From Anodontia alba (Eukaryota > Mollusca > Bivalvia > Lucinida > Lucinidae), in NCBI GenBank assembly GCA_964016985.1, contig OZ024827.1:56050137-56114136 (forward strand): a stretch of DNA of 64,000 nucleotides. Reading direction: 5' to 3'. The position numbers were made by a program, and so were the translations under genes. This document shows positions 23,960 through 34,428 of the stretch, in pieces. Positions within the stretch are counted from its first letter, which is position 1. Each line of letters begins with the position of its first letter. The notes beneath the pieces were generated by a model, which was not told the origin of the DNA, ran no database searches, and saw nothing but the letters and a program-made list of their open reading frames with translations.

Positions 23960-25502
23960 AGTAGAAAGGAATATGCTAAGAGAAGTGGAAATCAGAAACA
24001 GTTCCCCTCCTCTAAGCAAGCCTCATCCTCCACAAAATTCTGAAGTCCAACCCTTTCCACTACCAGTCCCTACCACGTCCAGACATTCCAGTGGGAAGGA
24101 AGGTTGGCCCATTTTTTGGAACAATGGGAAGAACTGACAGACAACAAAGTGGGTCCTCTCTATCGTCCGAAACGGGTTCAAGATCCCATTCCTCCCCTGT
24201 CGGTTGTTCTGATCAATCTGTGTCAATCTTCCTCCCCGTTATTGCGAGAAATCGAGAACTTCTCAAGAAACGGGCAGTGGAAAGGGTATGGATGCATATC
24301 TTCATGTTCCGATACATCCAAGATCCAGAAAATACCTTTGGTTCATCTACGAACATCAGGTCTTTCAGTTCACTGCCTTACCTTTGGAAATGTCCCTAAG
24401 TCCGTGGATTTTCACAAAATTAATGACTGTAATAGCAGCACACGTGCTGTATCTCTCTTCCCATACCTAGATGATTGGCTAATAAGAGATCTGATTCGTA
24501 ATCGACTTATCTCTCACACAAAATACACTCTTCAAACGGTACAAAATCTAGGTTTCATACCAAATCTAAGAAGTCAGATTTGATACCAACACAAGAATTC
24601 ACCTTTATACGTAGGTATGGAATTTCTAACTCAACAGAAAATAATCAGAATATCAGTGAACCGAGTTAAAACTCTTATTCTGACCATCAAAAGAATTCTT
24701 TCTCAGACTCAGATTTCGGCACAAACTTTCATTTCTCTTTTGGGCAAACTCAGTGCAGCAGCAGACTTAATTCTTCTAGGCAGACTGCATTTATGACCTC
24801 TGCAAATGTGCCTATTATCAGTCTGGAAACCTCACATTCTTCCCTTAGATAATCAGGTTACGATTAATAGTATGATCAAATTCCATTTGAAATGGTGGAT
24901 GAACACCATTCGGTTCATTCAAGGAATGCCCATTCACCCTCCAGACCCCAAAACATTCCTTTATGGAATGATGCCAGTCAATACTGATGGGGAGCTTATC
25001 TGGAACCGATGAGTCTATTCTTTCATGGTCTCTGGTCGGAAGACCAATCCCAGCTCCATATCAACATGTTGGAAATAATGGCCATTCGTTTCGCACTGAT
25101 AAAGCCTTAAAATATACTCACCATTCTTAAGTCATGATTTCTACCGACAACACAAAATGTGGTCTCATATATCAACAAGCAAGGAGGAACATATTCTCCC
25201 AACCTATGCGTAGAGGTACGGAAGATCCTCCAATGGTGCCTAAAACAACATATTGTCATTAGGATTCGTAATATCCCAGGCAAATTCAATGTTTTGGCAG
25301 ACAGGTTATCGAGAATCGACAATAAAGTCAAAACAGAGTGGGCATTGGATCAATTGATAGCGAATTCAATTTTCCAAATGTTCAACTATCCCAATCTGGA
25401 TCTGTATCCAAAACAAGCATAAGGAAAATTTCAACATCGAAACCTCCCAGTACTCAACCTTCACGCCTTGGAGTTATCAAGCAATCAGTTACAGATAGAA
25501 AA
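23960..25502 (+). pseudogene. DIRS RT / RNase H, degraded (outer copy)
   Basis: Reads SLFPYLDDWLIRDL with an intact YLDD active site at about 24450-24490, then STDN-type RNase H remains and PGKFNVLADRLSRIDN. Two deletions stand out. About 200 bases of the RT core, including the IDLSLLNQYI region, are missing at 24288 (compare 29176-29375), and a further block of the post-RNase H region is missing near 25408. Stops and frameshifts occur throughout. The sequence ends at GATAGAAAATTTT, where the inner DIRS begins. Confidence 0.8.
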
Positions 25503-25676
25503 TTTTAACTGCACAATACTATAGATAATGTGCTATATTCTATTCTGTTCATACCTTTCACAGAAAAAACATCCGTACAGTCATCCCATACAGTCTTAAT
25601 CCAGAAGGCCTTTTAGGCAGTCACCTGTGTGACCTCATTCCTCCCGCTCTTTTGATCAGGTGTCAGTTTCTTTTTT
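25503..25676 (+). repeat. DIRS left inverted terminal repeat (inner)
   Basis: Same layout as 21618-21791, but the CRE-like core has decayed to TGACCTCA and the E-box-like core to CAGGTG. Divergence from the outer repeat is modest. Confidence 0.8.
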
Positions 25677-25865
25677 GTGGACGAGAAAGTAAACAAAGGA
25701 TTTTTCTCCGGGTGAAAAAAGTCTATGTTTTCTTCCTTTTTCTCCGGTTGAAATTATAATCTTTGTTCTTTGTTATGTTCCTTTATCATGCCTTTCACTT
25801 TTCTTACTATTTTTCTTGTAAATTTTTTTCGAATTCTTGTAATTATCCATCACTTGTTCTGCGTA

Positions 25866-28760
25866 ATGAGTTTTCAGGACTTTTATGACAATTCTTCATG
25901 TTGAATGTGGTCATATAAAATCGCGTTCAGATAATAATGACAAATGTTTTAAATGCTCTTCTTGTTCCAGGGAATAAACCTGCTCTACGTGTAGCTCCTG
26001 GTCAGGTAAAACCTGGAAACTTGCCGAAGAAAGAAGAACTCTAACTTTTCGGAGCAATTCAGAAAACTTATTAACCGTTATAAAAGAATTGGCTATAGCC
26101 TAGATATTATGCGGCAGACTGCATACCCAACATTGTTGACGGCTATGCTTCGCTCTTTAATTGCACGACGGCGGTTCAGGCCTCAGACTCAGTGATGGCC
26201 TCTTCGTAAAACTTTAACCAGTGGGTTGGGGCTTGATGATATGTCTTTGGCTTGGTTCAACTATTGGTTTTCATTTACTCTGGCATATAGTAGAATTAGC
26301 CATGAGTACTCATCTTTGTTTATTATAGTGATTAATTTGATTTTTATGTTTTCGCTTTAATGCATTGACTGAGTTGAGAGCCTTTATGCGAACCGAATTT
26401 TTATGTATTTCTGTATTAAGAGTAGCATCGGGACCCAGGGTGAAGTTAGCTAGCTGTAAAAGTGCTTTAAACCCCCCGGTGGTTTACTCTACTGACCGTT
26501 CTAAGGCGGTGGTCCCGGTGTTAGTCTTACTCTTTGTTGCTTTGTGGTTTATTCTACGAGGCGATTTGTTGTATGTCTTACCATGTGTCATTTTGTTCTT
26601 GTGTTTTTCAGTCCTTTTAGTATTGAGATTACCTCCCTTGGGGAAGAGAGAGCTAATCTTAGTGCTTTTCGTACGTTTGTTTGTACGCTTGTTTGGATTT
26701 GTCGGTTTCCTCTTCCTCTTGGTGTCTGGGAAGGGCTGCGGTTTGTGATTGTGGCACTCCCTGGACTTTTCTCTTACCTTTTTTTACACTTCTAGAAAGT
26801 GGTTGATGGCTAAGAAGAAGAAGAGATATCAGAAAGCCATGTCTGATTCTTCAGACGAAGAAATATTTGATGGGATCTCCACCCTATATGGCCCTGCTGC
26901 CCATCAAGGTGGCAACTCCAAGGGTACTTGTACCCAGAGGAGTGTAAGTCCACCGGCCATGGGCCATTCGCCCAGTGGACAGGAAGACGTCACAGACCCA
27001 CCGGTCACTTGCCACCGGCCAAATGGGCAAAAGGTGGCAACTCCAAGGATACTTGTACCTAGAGGAGTGTAAGTCCACTGGCCATGGGCCATTTGCCCAA
27101 TGGACAAGAAGACATCACAGACCCACTGGTCACCGGCCATCGGTCAAATGGGCATTACACAAGAATTTTCAAGTCAGTCAATCACCGGTCACCGGCCATC
27201 CAGCCACCGGTCATTGGACTTAGAAAATATCAACACAGGGGAAAGTCAATAATCTCCGGTCACCGGTGAACTGGTCAGTGGTCATCAGATTTTATATCAA
27301 CCTACATTTAGTGAGACATGCCATGGGCATGGAGTTCACTAATAATAACTCAAAAACTTTTATTACCCCTGGAACTGGACTTTAGTAATATGTCAGATCC
27401 CAATGTTGTAATTGAACCGTCTGACAACAACTGGAGATAGGACAACAACAGACTACAGACTTCCCCCTCTGGACGTATTTCCAGGAGAGATCAGTCTAGA
27501 AGTAAACATAAATCCAAGAAGAGAAGGAGACGTAGATCATCCTCTACATCCTCCTTTTCTAAGTTTGCATCTTCAGACTCTCGCCAAAGAAGCAGAAAGT
27601 CGAAAAGATTCAAACATTCTCACAAGAAAAGGAGAAGAAGATATACATCTTCTTCTTCTTCTTCTACTTCTTCATCTTCTTCATTATCTTATAATCAGTC
27701 CCATGATTATGGCAGATACAAAGAAGTAGATATAGTCCACAGGCTGCACAGAATCCGAGTATGCTACAGCCTGCAGAAATAACTAATGTCCAGACAATAC
27801 CATAACTTGAACAGACTTTACAACGCTCTACAAAGGACTCAGGTTCCGACTCTGAAATTGAAACCTGGTCCTTTGATAGGGCAATCAATAAAGTTTCAGG
27901 CTTTTGCTCCGGAGTTATGCCCAAGGCCAACTGAGGAACATGCTCCGACTAAGCCTTTATCTGGCATTGAACACCTAATGGAGTCGCATGCAGCTCCATT
28001 ACTAGTATTGCCACATTCTAAGCTAGTTGAAAATGCTGTCAGATATCTCCAAAGCAAAATTGACACGGAGAAATGTGGCAGAGATTGGCTATGCTCCCAA
28101 AATTTAATATCTTCCCCGACACAGACTAAATTTTATAAGAGCCAGAATCAGTATTTCCTGACAGATAACATTACTATGTTAGAATAGGAAGCTTCCCTGC
28201 TGGATTTAGTAAGGGTAAATGCTCCATTCCAATGTAAAAATACTGAATTATGGAAAAAGAGACTGCAAACTTATAGCAATAAACTCGCATGTGGATCTAT
28301 TTTCTTCTGCCGCTTACTTATGTATGCAGCAGCAAACAATGTCCATTCCAGCTCTTTCAAGACTGATTGAAAACAGTAGCTACATAATGTAAGTCTATAA
28401 AGCATGCTACGGCTATGTCTACAATCTTAGCTACGGAGATTTTCCAAGCTATACGTGATGCGGTGCTGGCCACGTCTAAGATTTTACTGGACAATTCCAA
28501 GCATGAGTTGCGAAACGCTCCAATAATTCTAAAATCTTATTTGGTAACAAAATTAAGGAAGTTGCCAAGGGCAATTTTGAGGTCCAGCAACAAAGGTTCT
28601 TGGCAACTTCCTCTGTTGCTATTACCATACAACAACAACAAAAGTAACTTATCAGGCTCCTCCGGTCGTTAAGAGACTGAAGCAGCCTACTAAACCTTCT
28701 AGGCCTCAGCAAACTCAGCCGTACATGCCTAAATTCAGACACTATCAAACTCATCAAGTA
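25866..28760 (+). pseudogene. DIRS Gag-like ORF, degraded (inner copy)
   Basis: Matches the outer gag. The opening ATG at 25866 is followed by a broken cysteine-rich block with a stop after the CSSCSRE-equivalent. A 747 base insertion separates this block from AKKKKRYQKAMSDSSDEE (26807 on). The CACCGGTCA stretch (26950-27290) contains a duplicated block of roughly 100 bases beginning GGCAACTCCAAGG. The Arg/Ser-rich part follows in a shifted frame at 27475-27700. The capsid-like part is clearest at 27786-28187 (GIEHLMESHAAPLLVLPHSK, LCSQNLISSPTQTKFYKSQ), then MSTILATEIFQAIRDAVLAT at 28415. Confidence 0.7.
26042..26788. other. 747 bp insertion of unknown type inside DIRS gag
   Basis: The outer copy reads GAAAAACTTGTGCTTCTAGAAAG without a break; the inner copy has GAAGAACT, then these 747 bases, then TTCTAGAAAGTGG. 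The insert contains a short frame FRKLINRYKRIGYSLDIMRQ near 26060-26120 that I cannot place, and a GTTCTAAGGCGGTGGTCCC-type stretch near 26497. A 127-residue hydrophobic frame (26365-26748) is present but unsupported. No terminal repeats were found; CACTTCTAGAA-type sequence at the right edge may include a short duplication. Confidence 0.5.
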
Positions 28761-28769
28761 TAAAATAAT

Positions 28770-30730
28770 ATGCTAAGAGAAGTGGAAATCAGAAACAGTT
28801 CCCCTCCTCTAAGCAAGCCTCATCCTCCACAAAATTCTGGTCCAACCCTTTCCTCTGCCAGTCCTACCACGTCCAGACATTCCAGTGGGAGGAAGGCTGG
28901 CCCATTTTGTGGAATGATGGAAGAATTGACAGATAACAAGTGGGTCCTCTCTTTGTCCGAAACGGGTTCAAGATCCCATTCGTCCCCTATCGGTTGTTCC
29001 GATAAATCTGTGTCATCTTCCTCCCCGTTATTGCGAGAAATCACAGAACTTCTCAGAAACGGGCAGTGGAAAGTCAGTTCCTCCCCAAACAGCTGTTCAG
29101 ATAAATCTTCCTCCTCGTTATTGAGAGAAGAGATCGGAAACTTCTCAAGAAGTGGGCAGTGGAAAGGGTACGGAATCCGGGAACACCCGTTTTTTTATTC
29201 CCGGTTATTCCTAGTGCCAATAAAGAACGGAAAGTTATGCCCAGTAATAGAACTTTCCTTACTAAATCTGTATATAAACAAACAGCATTTTAAGATGAAG
29301 ACAGTCAAGTCAGTAAGACAATTGATAATGGCCAATGAATAGGCTGTCTCCATAGATCTGACTAATGCCTATCTTCATGTTTCGATACATCCTAGATCCA
29401 GAAAATACCTTCAGGTCTTTCAGTTCATGGCCTTATCATTCAGAATGCCCCTAAGTCCATGGTTTTTCACAAAATCAATGAATGTAATAGCAGCACACTT
29501 ACGACTACATGCCAGATCTCTCTTCCCATACTTAGACAATTGGCTAATAAGAGATCTGATTCACAATCGACTTATCTTTTACACAAAATACACTCTTCAA
29601 ACTGTACAAACCTGGGTTTCATACCAAATCTAAGAAGTCAGATTTGATACCAACACAAAAATTCACCTTTATAGGTATGAAATTTCTAACTCAACAGAAA
29701 ATAGTCAGAGTAGCAGCGAACCGAGTAAAAGCTCTTATTCTGACCATTAAAACAATTCTTTCTCAGACTCAGATTTTGGCACAAACTTTCCTTTCTCTTT
29801 TGGGCAAACTCAGTGCAGCAGCAGACTTAATTTTTCTAGGCAGACTGCATTTATGACATCTGCAAATGTGCCTATTATCGGTCTGGAAACCTCACATTCT
29901 TCCCTTAGATCATCAGGTTACAATTAACAGTATGATCAAATTCCTTTTGAAATGGTGGATGAGCACCAATAGATTCGTTCAAGGAATGTCCATTCACCCT
30001 CCAGACCCCAAAACATTCCTTTCTATGGATGCCAGTCATTACGGATGGGGAGCTCATCTGGAACTGATGAGTCTATCTTTTCATGGTCGCTGGTCGGAAG
30101 ACCGATCCCAGCTCTATATCAACATGTTGGAAATAATGGCCATTCGTTTCGCACTGATAAAGCCTTAAAATATATTCACCATTCTTGTGTCATGATTTCT
30201 ACCGACAACACAACAGTAGTCTCATATATCAACAAGCAAGGAGGAACACATTCTCCCAACCTATGCGAAGAGGTATGGAAGATGGTGCCTAAAACATCAT
30301 ATTGTCATCAGGATTTATCATATCCCAGGCAAATTCAATGTTTTGGCAAATAGGTTATTGAGAATCCACAAAATAGTCAAAACAGAGTGGGCATTGGATC
30401 AATCGATAGTGAATTAAATTTTCCAAATGTTCAACTATTCCAATCTGGATCTGTTTGTGACACGTTTCAATCACAAACTTCCACTTTATATGTCCCCAGT
30501 TCTGGACGTCAAGCCTTGGCAATAGATGCATTTTCCATAAACTGGAACAATATTCATGCTCATGCAATTCATCCAACAATACTTATTCCTTCTGTCCTGA
30601 ACAAGATAGGCCAATGTCAGTGCAGAAAAGTTCTTATAGCACCTCTTTCGCCGCAACAAACATGGCTCTCAGAGGTTCTACAACTACTTGTCTCAGCTCC
30701 AGTTTGTCTTCCACTCTTTCCAAACTATTA
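28770..30730 (+). pseudogene. DIRS RT / RNase H, degraded (inner copy)
   Basis: The most complete RT in the window by length. It starts as a broken GRLAHF-type opening, then FYSRLFLVPIKNGKLCPVIE and LSLLNLYINKQHFKMKTVKS. A stop follows at MANE (29340). The active site is LFPYLDNWLIRDL, so the second Asp of YLDD is changed to Asn. RNase H shows MDASHYGWGAHLEL, INMLEIMAIRFAL, STDNTTVVSYINKQGG. A block of about 110 bases with the TCTTCCTCCTCGTTATTG word is tandemly duplicated at about 29000-29160. It would be inactive even if the frame were whole. Confidence 0.8.
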
Positions 30731-30799
30731 ACAAGCAAAAGGAACGTTTCAACTTTGATAACTCCCAGTACTCAACCTTCAGGCCTGGGAGTTATCAAG

Positions 30800-31053
30800 C
30801 AATCAGTTAGAGATAGAAAATTTTTTGCAAACGTTGCAGAATTTGTCTCCAAATCAAGACAAACATCAACTCAGAAAGTTTATGATGCGAAATGGATTGT
30901 ATATACCCGTTGGTGTCATAGAAGGAAGGTTAATCCGGTCTCGGCCCCTCTTACTGTTAGAGCCCATTTCTCTTTTACCTTTTCTCTGAGTAAAAGTATC
31001 AGATTAATACTATTAAGGGTTATAGATCTATGATATCTAGTACTCTTAAATTC
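30800..31053 (+). pseudogene. DIRS tyrosine recombinase, N-terminal fragment (inner)
   Basis: Reads FVSKSRQTSTQKVYDAKWIV and YTRWCHRRKVNPVSAPL, the N-terminal core-binding part of the recombinase, then breaks at ACTCTTAAATT and joins sequence next to the right terminal repeat. The equivalent lost piece in the outer copy is about 32412-33547, including all catalytic residues. The fragment cannot act. Confidence 0.75.
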
Positions 31054-31096
31054 CTATCCCTATCCTCGCTTAGTCTACCCTTTAGGGCTTTACATT

Positions 31097-31267
31097 CAAA
31101 GAAACTGAAACGTGATCAAAAGAGCGGGAGGAATGACGTCACACAGGTGACTGCCTAATGGGCCTTCTGGAGTAAGACTGTATGGGATGACTACGGTCGT
31201 TTTTTCTGTGGAAGCTATGAATAGATTAGAATATAGCACATTATCTATAGGTTAAGTATTGCTTGTT
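31097..31267 (+). repeat. DIRS right inverted terminal repeat (inner), first part
   Basis: CAAAGAAACTGAAACGTG, then AATGACGTCACACAGGTG, then AGCACATTATCTATAGG. The CRE-like TGACGTCA is intact here. The repeat is broken after TTGCTTGTT by the 875 base element and resumes at 32143. Confidence 0.8.
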
Positions 31268-32142
31268 GTCCACCGCCTTTTCGAAGAAAAGCGGAGGGAC
31301 ACTGTTTTTGGCTTTCCGTGGTGCGTGGTTCCGATTTTTTAGTAGGTACCTTGTCCCCTTAACTCCTCCCACAGCTTTTGTCTGATCCTTTTGAAACTTT
31401 ACAGGTGCTTTAAGGATGGTCTGAAGATATGCATGTGTTTTTTTCAGAATCCTAAAATTATTTTTTATCACTTTTTACACATTTTGAACTTAGACATTTT
31501 TTGAGTTCTATTATTACAGAAGTCTATAGGGAGTAGGTACCTTGTCCCCTTAACTTCTCCCACAGTTTTTGGCCGATCCTTTTGAAACTTTACATGGGCA
31601 TTTAGGATGGCCTGAAGATATGCATGTGGATTTTTCAGAATCCTGAAGTATTTTTTTATTACTTTTTCCGCATTTTTAACTTAGACATTTTTTGAGTTCT
31701 AATATTACAGAAGTGTATAGGGAGCAGGTACCTTGTCCCCTTAACTCCTCCCACAGTTTTTGGCCGATCCTTTTGAAACTTTACATGGGCTTTTAGGATG
31801 GCCTGAAGATATGCATGTGGTTTTTTCAGAATCCTGAAATAATTTTTTTATCACTTTTTCCGCATTTTTAACTTAGACATTTTTTTAGTTCTAATACTAC
31901 AGAAGCATATAGGGAGTAGGTACCTTGTCCCCGTAACTCCTACCACAGTTTTAAGCCGATCCTTTTGAAACTTTACAGGTGCTTTAAGGATGGTCTGAAG
32001 ATATGCATGTGGTTTTTTCAGAATCCTGAAATTATTTTTTATCACAGGTAAGTGATACAGGACCAATGGTCCTCTGGTTAACTTATCCATTTTTAACACC
32101 TCAAATAAAAATAAGGCGGGGGACATAAATTCCCCATGGAAT
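31268..32142 (+). mobile_element. 875 bp array-type element with 9 bp target duplication
   Basis: Flanked by TTGCTTGTT on both sides (31259-31267 and 32143-32151). The head is a hairpin, GTCCACCGCCTTTTC pairing with GAAAAGCGGAGGGAC. Inside are nearly four monomers of about 191 bases, each starting near GTAGGTACCTTGTCCCC (31343, 31534, 31726, 31917). The tail has CACAGGTAAGTGATACAGG, the hairpin AGGACCAATGGTCCT, and then AAGGCGGGGGACAT, which is inverted relative to the head. Not protein coding. Confidence 0.75.
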
Positions 32143-32183
32143 TTGCTTGTTAAGATATGTTTTACTTTTAAAAACTTTATTTT

Positions 32184-33180
32184 CGCAAAACATTGCAGAT
32201 TTTGTCTTCAAATCAAGACGAACATCAACTCAGAAAGTCTATGACGCGAAATGGATCATATATACCCGTTGGTGTCATAGAAGGAAGGTTAATCCGGTCT
32301 CGGCCCCTCTTACTGTTATAGCCGATTTCCTCATTTACCTTTTCTCTGAGAAAAAGTATCAGATTAGCACTATTAAGGGCTTTAGATCTGTGATATATAA
32401 TACTCTTAAATTTAAGACTGGTAATAGAATCGGATCTAACCCAGTCTTGTCAAAATTAATAAGATGTTTTGAATTACAATGCCCTGTACAAAGATCTCTT
32501 ACTCCTAAATGGGATTTATCTTGGGTCTTTGTCTGTCTACAGAAAGCCCCATATGAACCGTTACATAAGGCTTCTAAACTCCATGTAACGTTAAAGACAG
32601 CCTTTCTTTTAGCTCTTGCCACTGCCTAAAGATGTAGCGAGATTCATGCCCTGGCAATGGATTCAAATCATTTAAGATTCAATCAATTTGATGGATCAGT
32701 ATCTTTGATAGTTCAAACTGGGTTCCTGGCTAAGAATCAGCTTCCGTCCATTTGCCCAGATCCTATTCTTATCCCTAATTTAGCCCGTATATGCAAAAGG
32801 GAACATTCGGATAGACTTTTATGCCCGATAAGAGCCTTAAAATTCTATCTTAAGATGACTAGACCTTAACGTCAAAACAGAACTAGACTATTTCTACCAA
32901 TTAAAGGCAAACAAGATATTTCTAAATCCTCTGTCTCGAGATGGATATCTTATAGTATTAAGCTTACCTACAGGAAACTCACCCGTAAAGACTTTCCCTT
33001 CTTTAAGATTAAAGCCCATGAAGTTAGGGCTCTATCTTCCTCTTGGGCCTTTTTTGATAAAGTTCTGCTCAATGAGATTCTAAAAGCAGCAGTATGGAAT
33101 CAATCTTCTACCTTTGCTAGGTTCTATCTAAGGGATATGTCTCAGCAACTTCAAACCTGCATAATTTGGGCCCAATTGTT
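32184..33180 (+). pseudogene. DIRS tyrosine recombinase, nearly complete (outer)
   Basis: This integrates the DIRS circle. It runs from ADFVFKSRRTSTQKVYDAKW through LIYLFSEKKYQISTIKGFRS and LSKLIRCFELQCP to LHVTLKTAFLLALATA. Further on are RCSEIHALAMDSNHLRF, KREHSDRLLCPIRALKFYL, KIKAHEVRALSSSWAFFD (HxxR box) and FARFYLRDMSQQ with the probable Tyr. Two lesions are visible: a one-base frameshift creating a stop at about 32629, where the copy at 6080 reads ATAKRCS, and a TAA at about 32867 where that copy has TAT. All four catalytic regions remain, making this the best preserved protein of the DIRS family here. Confidence 0.8.
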
Positions 33181-33436
33181 GTGGCCCAAAAAGTGGTGGG
33201 GGGCCAAGTTAACAGTGCCTTGGATGCCTAAAGAAGACTAACAGTCTCCAAACCCTACAATACATATATTAAGGTGATTAATATCTTATATATATGTTGG
33301 AATGAGCTTACTCTTAGGATTTATATCAAGAATGAGCTTATTCTAAGAGTTTCCTGAGCCTTAATCCAGAAGTGGAGGGATCTACTTGTTTAATGTTAGA
33401 ATTGGGAGCTCCTTCCCACCATTTTATGCTAATTCT

Positions 33437-33530
33437 AGCACATTATCTATAGGTTAATGTATTGTGCAGTTAAAATGAAGTTTTTAAAAAATAAAATATA
33501 TTTTAACAAGCAATACTTAACCTATAGGTA
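33437..33530. repeat. DIRS internal complementary region (outer)
   Basis: TAGCACATTATCTATAGG then ATTGTGCAGTTAAAATGAAG is the complement of the left end of the element; ATTTTAACAAGCAATACTT is the complement of the right end. The two halves meet in the order they would have on a closed circle. Confidence 0.8.
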
Positions 33531-33583
33531 AGATAATCCTGCCTGCCTATCCCCTCTTAGCTCTACCCTTTAGGGCTTTACAT

Positions 33584-33773
33584 TCAAAGAAACTGACACG
33601 TGATCAAAGAGTGGGAGGAATGATGTCACACCGGTGACTTCCTAAGGGGCCTTCTGGATTAAGACTTAATGGGACGACTGTACTGTCGATTTTTCTGTGG
33701 AAGGTATGAACAGAATAGAATATATAGGTTAAGTATTGCTTGTTAAAATATGTTTTATTTTTAAAAACTTCAT
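33584..33773 (+). repeat. DIRS right inverted terminal repeat (outer)
   Basis: Inverse of 21618-21791: AAACTGACACGTGATC, GGAATGATGTCACACC (CRE-like core changed to TGATGTCA), then TAGGTTAAGTATTGCTTGTT and TTTTTAAAAACTTCAT at the end. Array sequence resumes right after. Confidence 0.8.
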
Positions 33774-34343
33774 GTTTGGAATGTAATTTGAATACAGTTT
33801 GAAATAATTTGATATATTTCATAGGAATGTAGTAGGTCAAGATGTTATAGTTACATAGAAGAATGATTATGTTTTTTAACCCCAGTCTGGTTAATTTATG
33901 ACAAATTTCATGTTCAGGCTGCAACTTTTTTATGCTTTGGAGTATTTTAATGATACGACTTGATAGGATTATATAAATAGGTCGACATGCTGTGTTTTGT
34001 ATAGGAATGACAACTCCTCCATTGTGTTTCTTGTATTTATCTTCCCTTACTTTTGACCAGTTTTGCATCTAGATTAATGTTATAGTGACAAGGATACTGT
34101 ATATGCAACAGGTACAGTACTAATCATAGTACTAAACCCTGTAGACTACTAAACTTTGCAAATTAAACCTTAACTCCCTGCTTGAGCAATTATTTAAGTC
34201 AGTTCAGTGATGCAGTCATGGACTTCATAATTTACTGTAACATTCGACAACATACTCTAACTTCAAACACACAACTAAAGAGTTCTCTGCCAACTAGAAT
34301 CCTTATGCTCAGGTGAGTGATTCAGGCTTATATGGGCCTCTTG
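33774..34343 (+). mobile_element. Array-type element, right side of the DIRS insertion and tail
   Basis: Continues the ~130 bp monomers of 21110-21617 (TTATGACAAATTTCATGTTC, AGGATTATATAAATAGG, GACATGCTGTGTTTTG). It ends with GCTCAGGTGAGTGATTCAGG, TATATGGGCC and CTTG at 34340-34343. The whole DIRS nest thus lies inside this element, which in turn lies just upstream of the PHLPP-like exon. Confidence 0.6.
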
Positions 34344-34428
34344 TTTGGTTGATATTGCATACACTAACATTCAGTTGATATTTGGTTAATATTGCGCTGC
34401 ACTAATACTTTGTTATCTTCTGTTTCAG

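Larger units (their letters stand above)
25503..32183 (+). mobile_element. DIRS-like retrotransposon (inner copy)
   Basis: The left terminal repeat starts TTTTAACTGCACAATAC at 25503, directly after outer-copy sequence. Order: left repeat, gag with a 747 base insertion, RT/RNase H, recombinase N-terminal part, then a large deletion at about 31053 that removes the rest of the recombinase and the internal complementary region, then the right terminal repeat, itself split by an 875 base element. The right end reads ATGTTTTACTTTTAAAAAC just before outer-copy recombinase sequence. No target duplication is needed, as expected for recombinase-mediated DIRS insertion. Confidence 0.85.
21618..33773 (+). 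mobile_element. DIRS-like retrotransposon (outer copy), split by an inner DIRS copy
   Basis: The outer element consists of 21618 to about 25502 (left terminal repeat, gag, RT/RNase H) plus about 32184-33773 (tyrosine recombinase, internal complementary region, right terminal repeat). Between them lies a second DIRS element. The junctions read GATAGAAAATTTT on the left and CGCAAAACATTGCAG on the right, which together match the continuous sequence of the inner copy at 30815-30840 (GATAGAAAATTTTTTGC...). The terminal repeats are inverted. Gag and RT are broken; the recombinase is the least damaged part. Confidence 0.85.

Noticed and set aside
26365..26748. 127-residue hydrophobic frame that could be a membrane protein
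   Set aside because: It lies in an insertion within a dead retroelement gene, has no recognisable family and no support beyond base composition.
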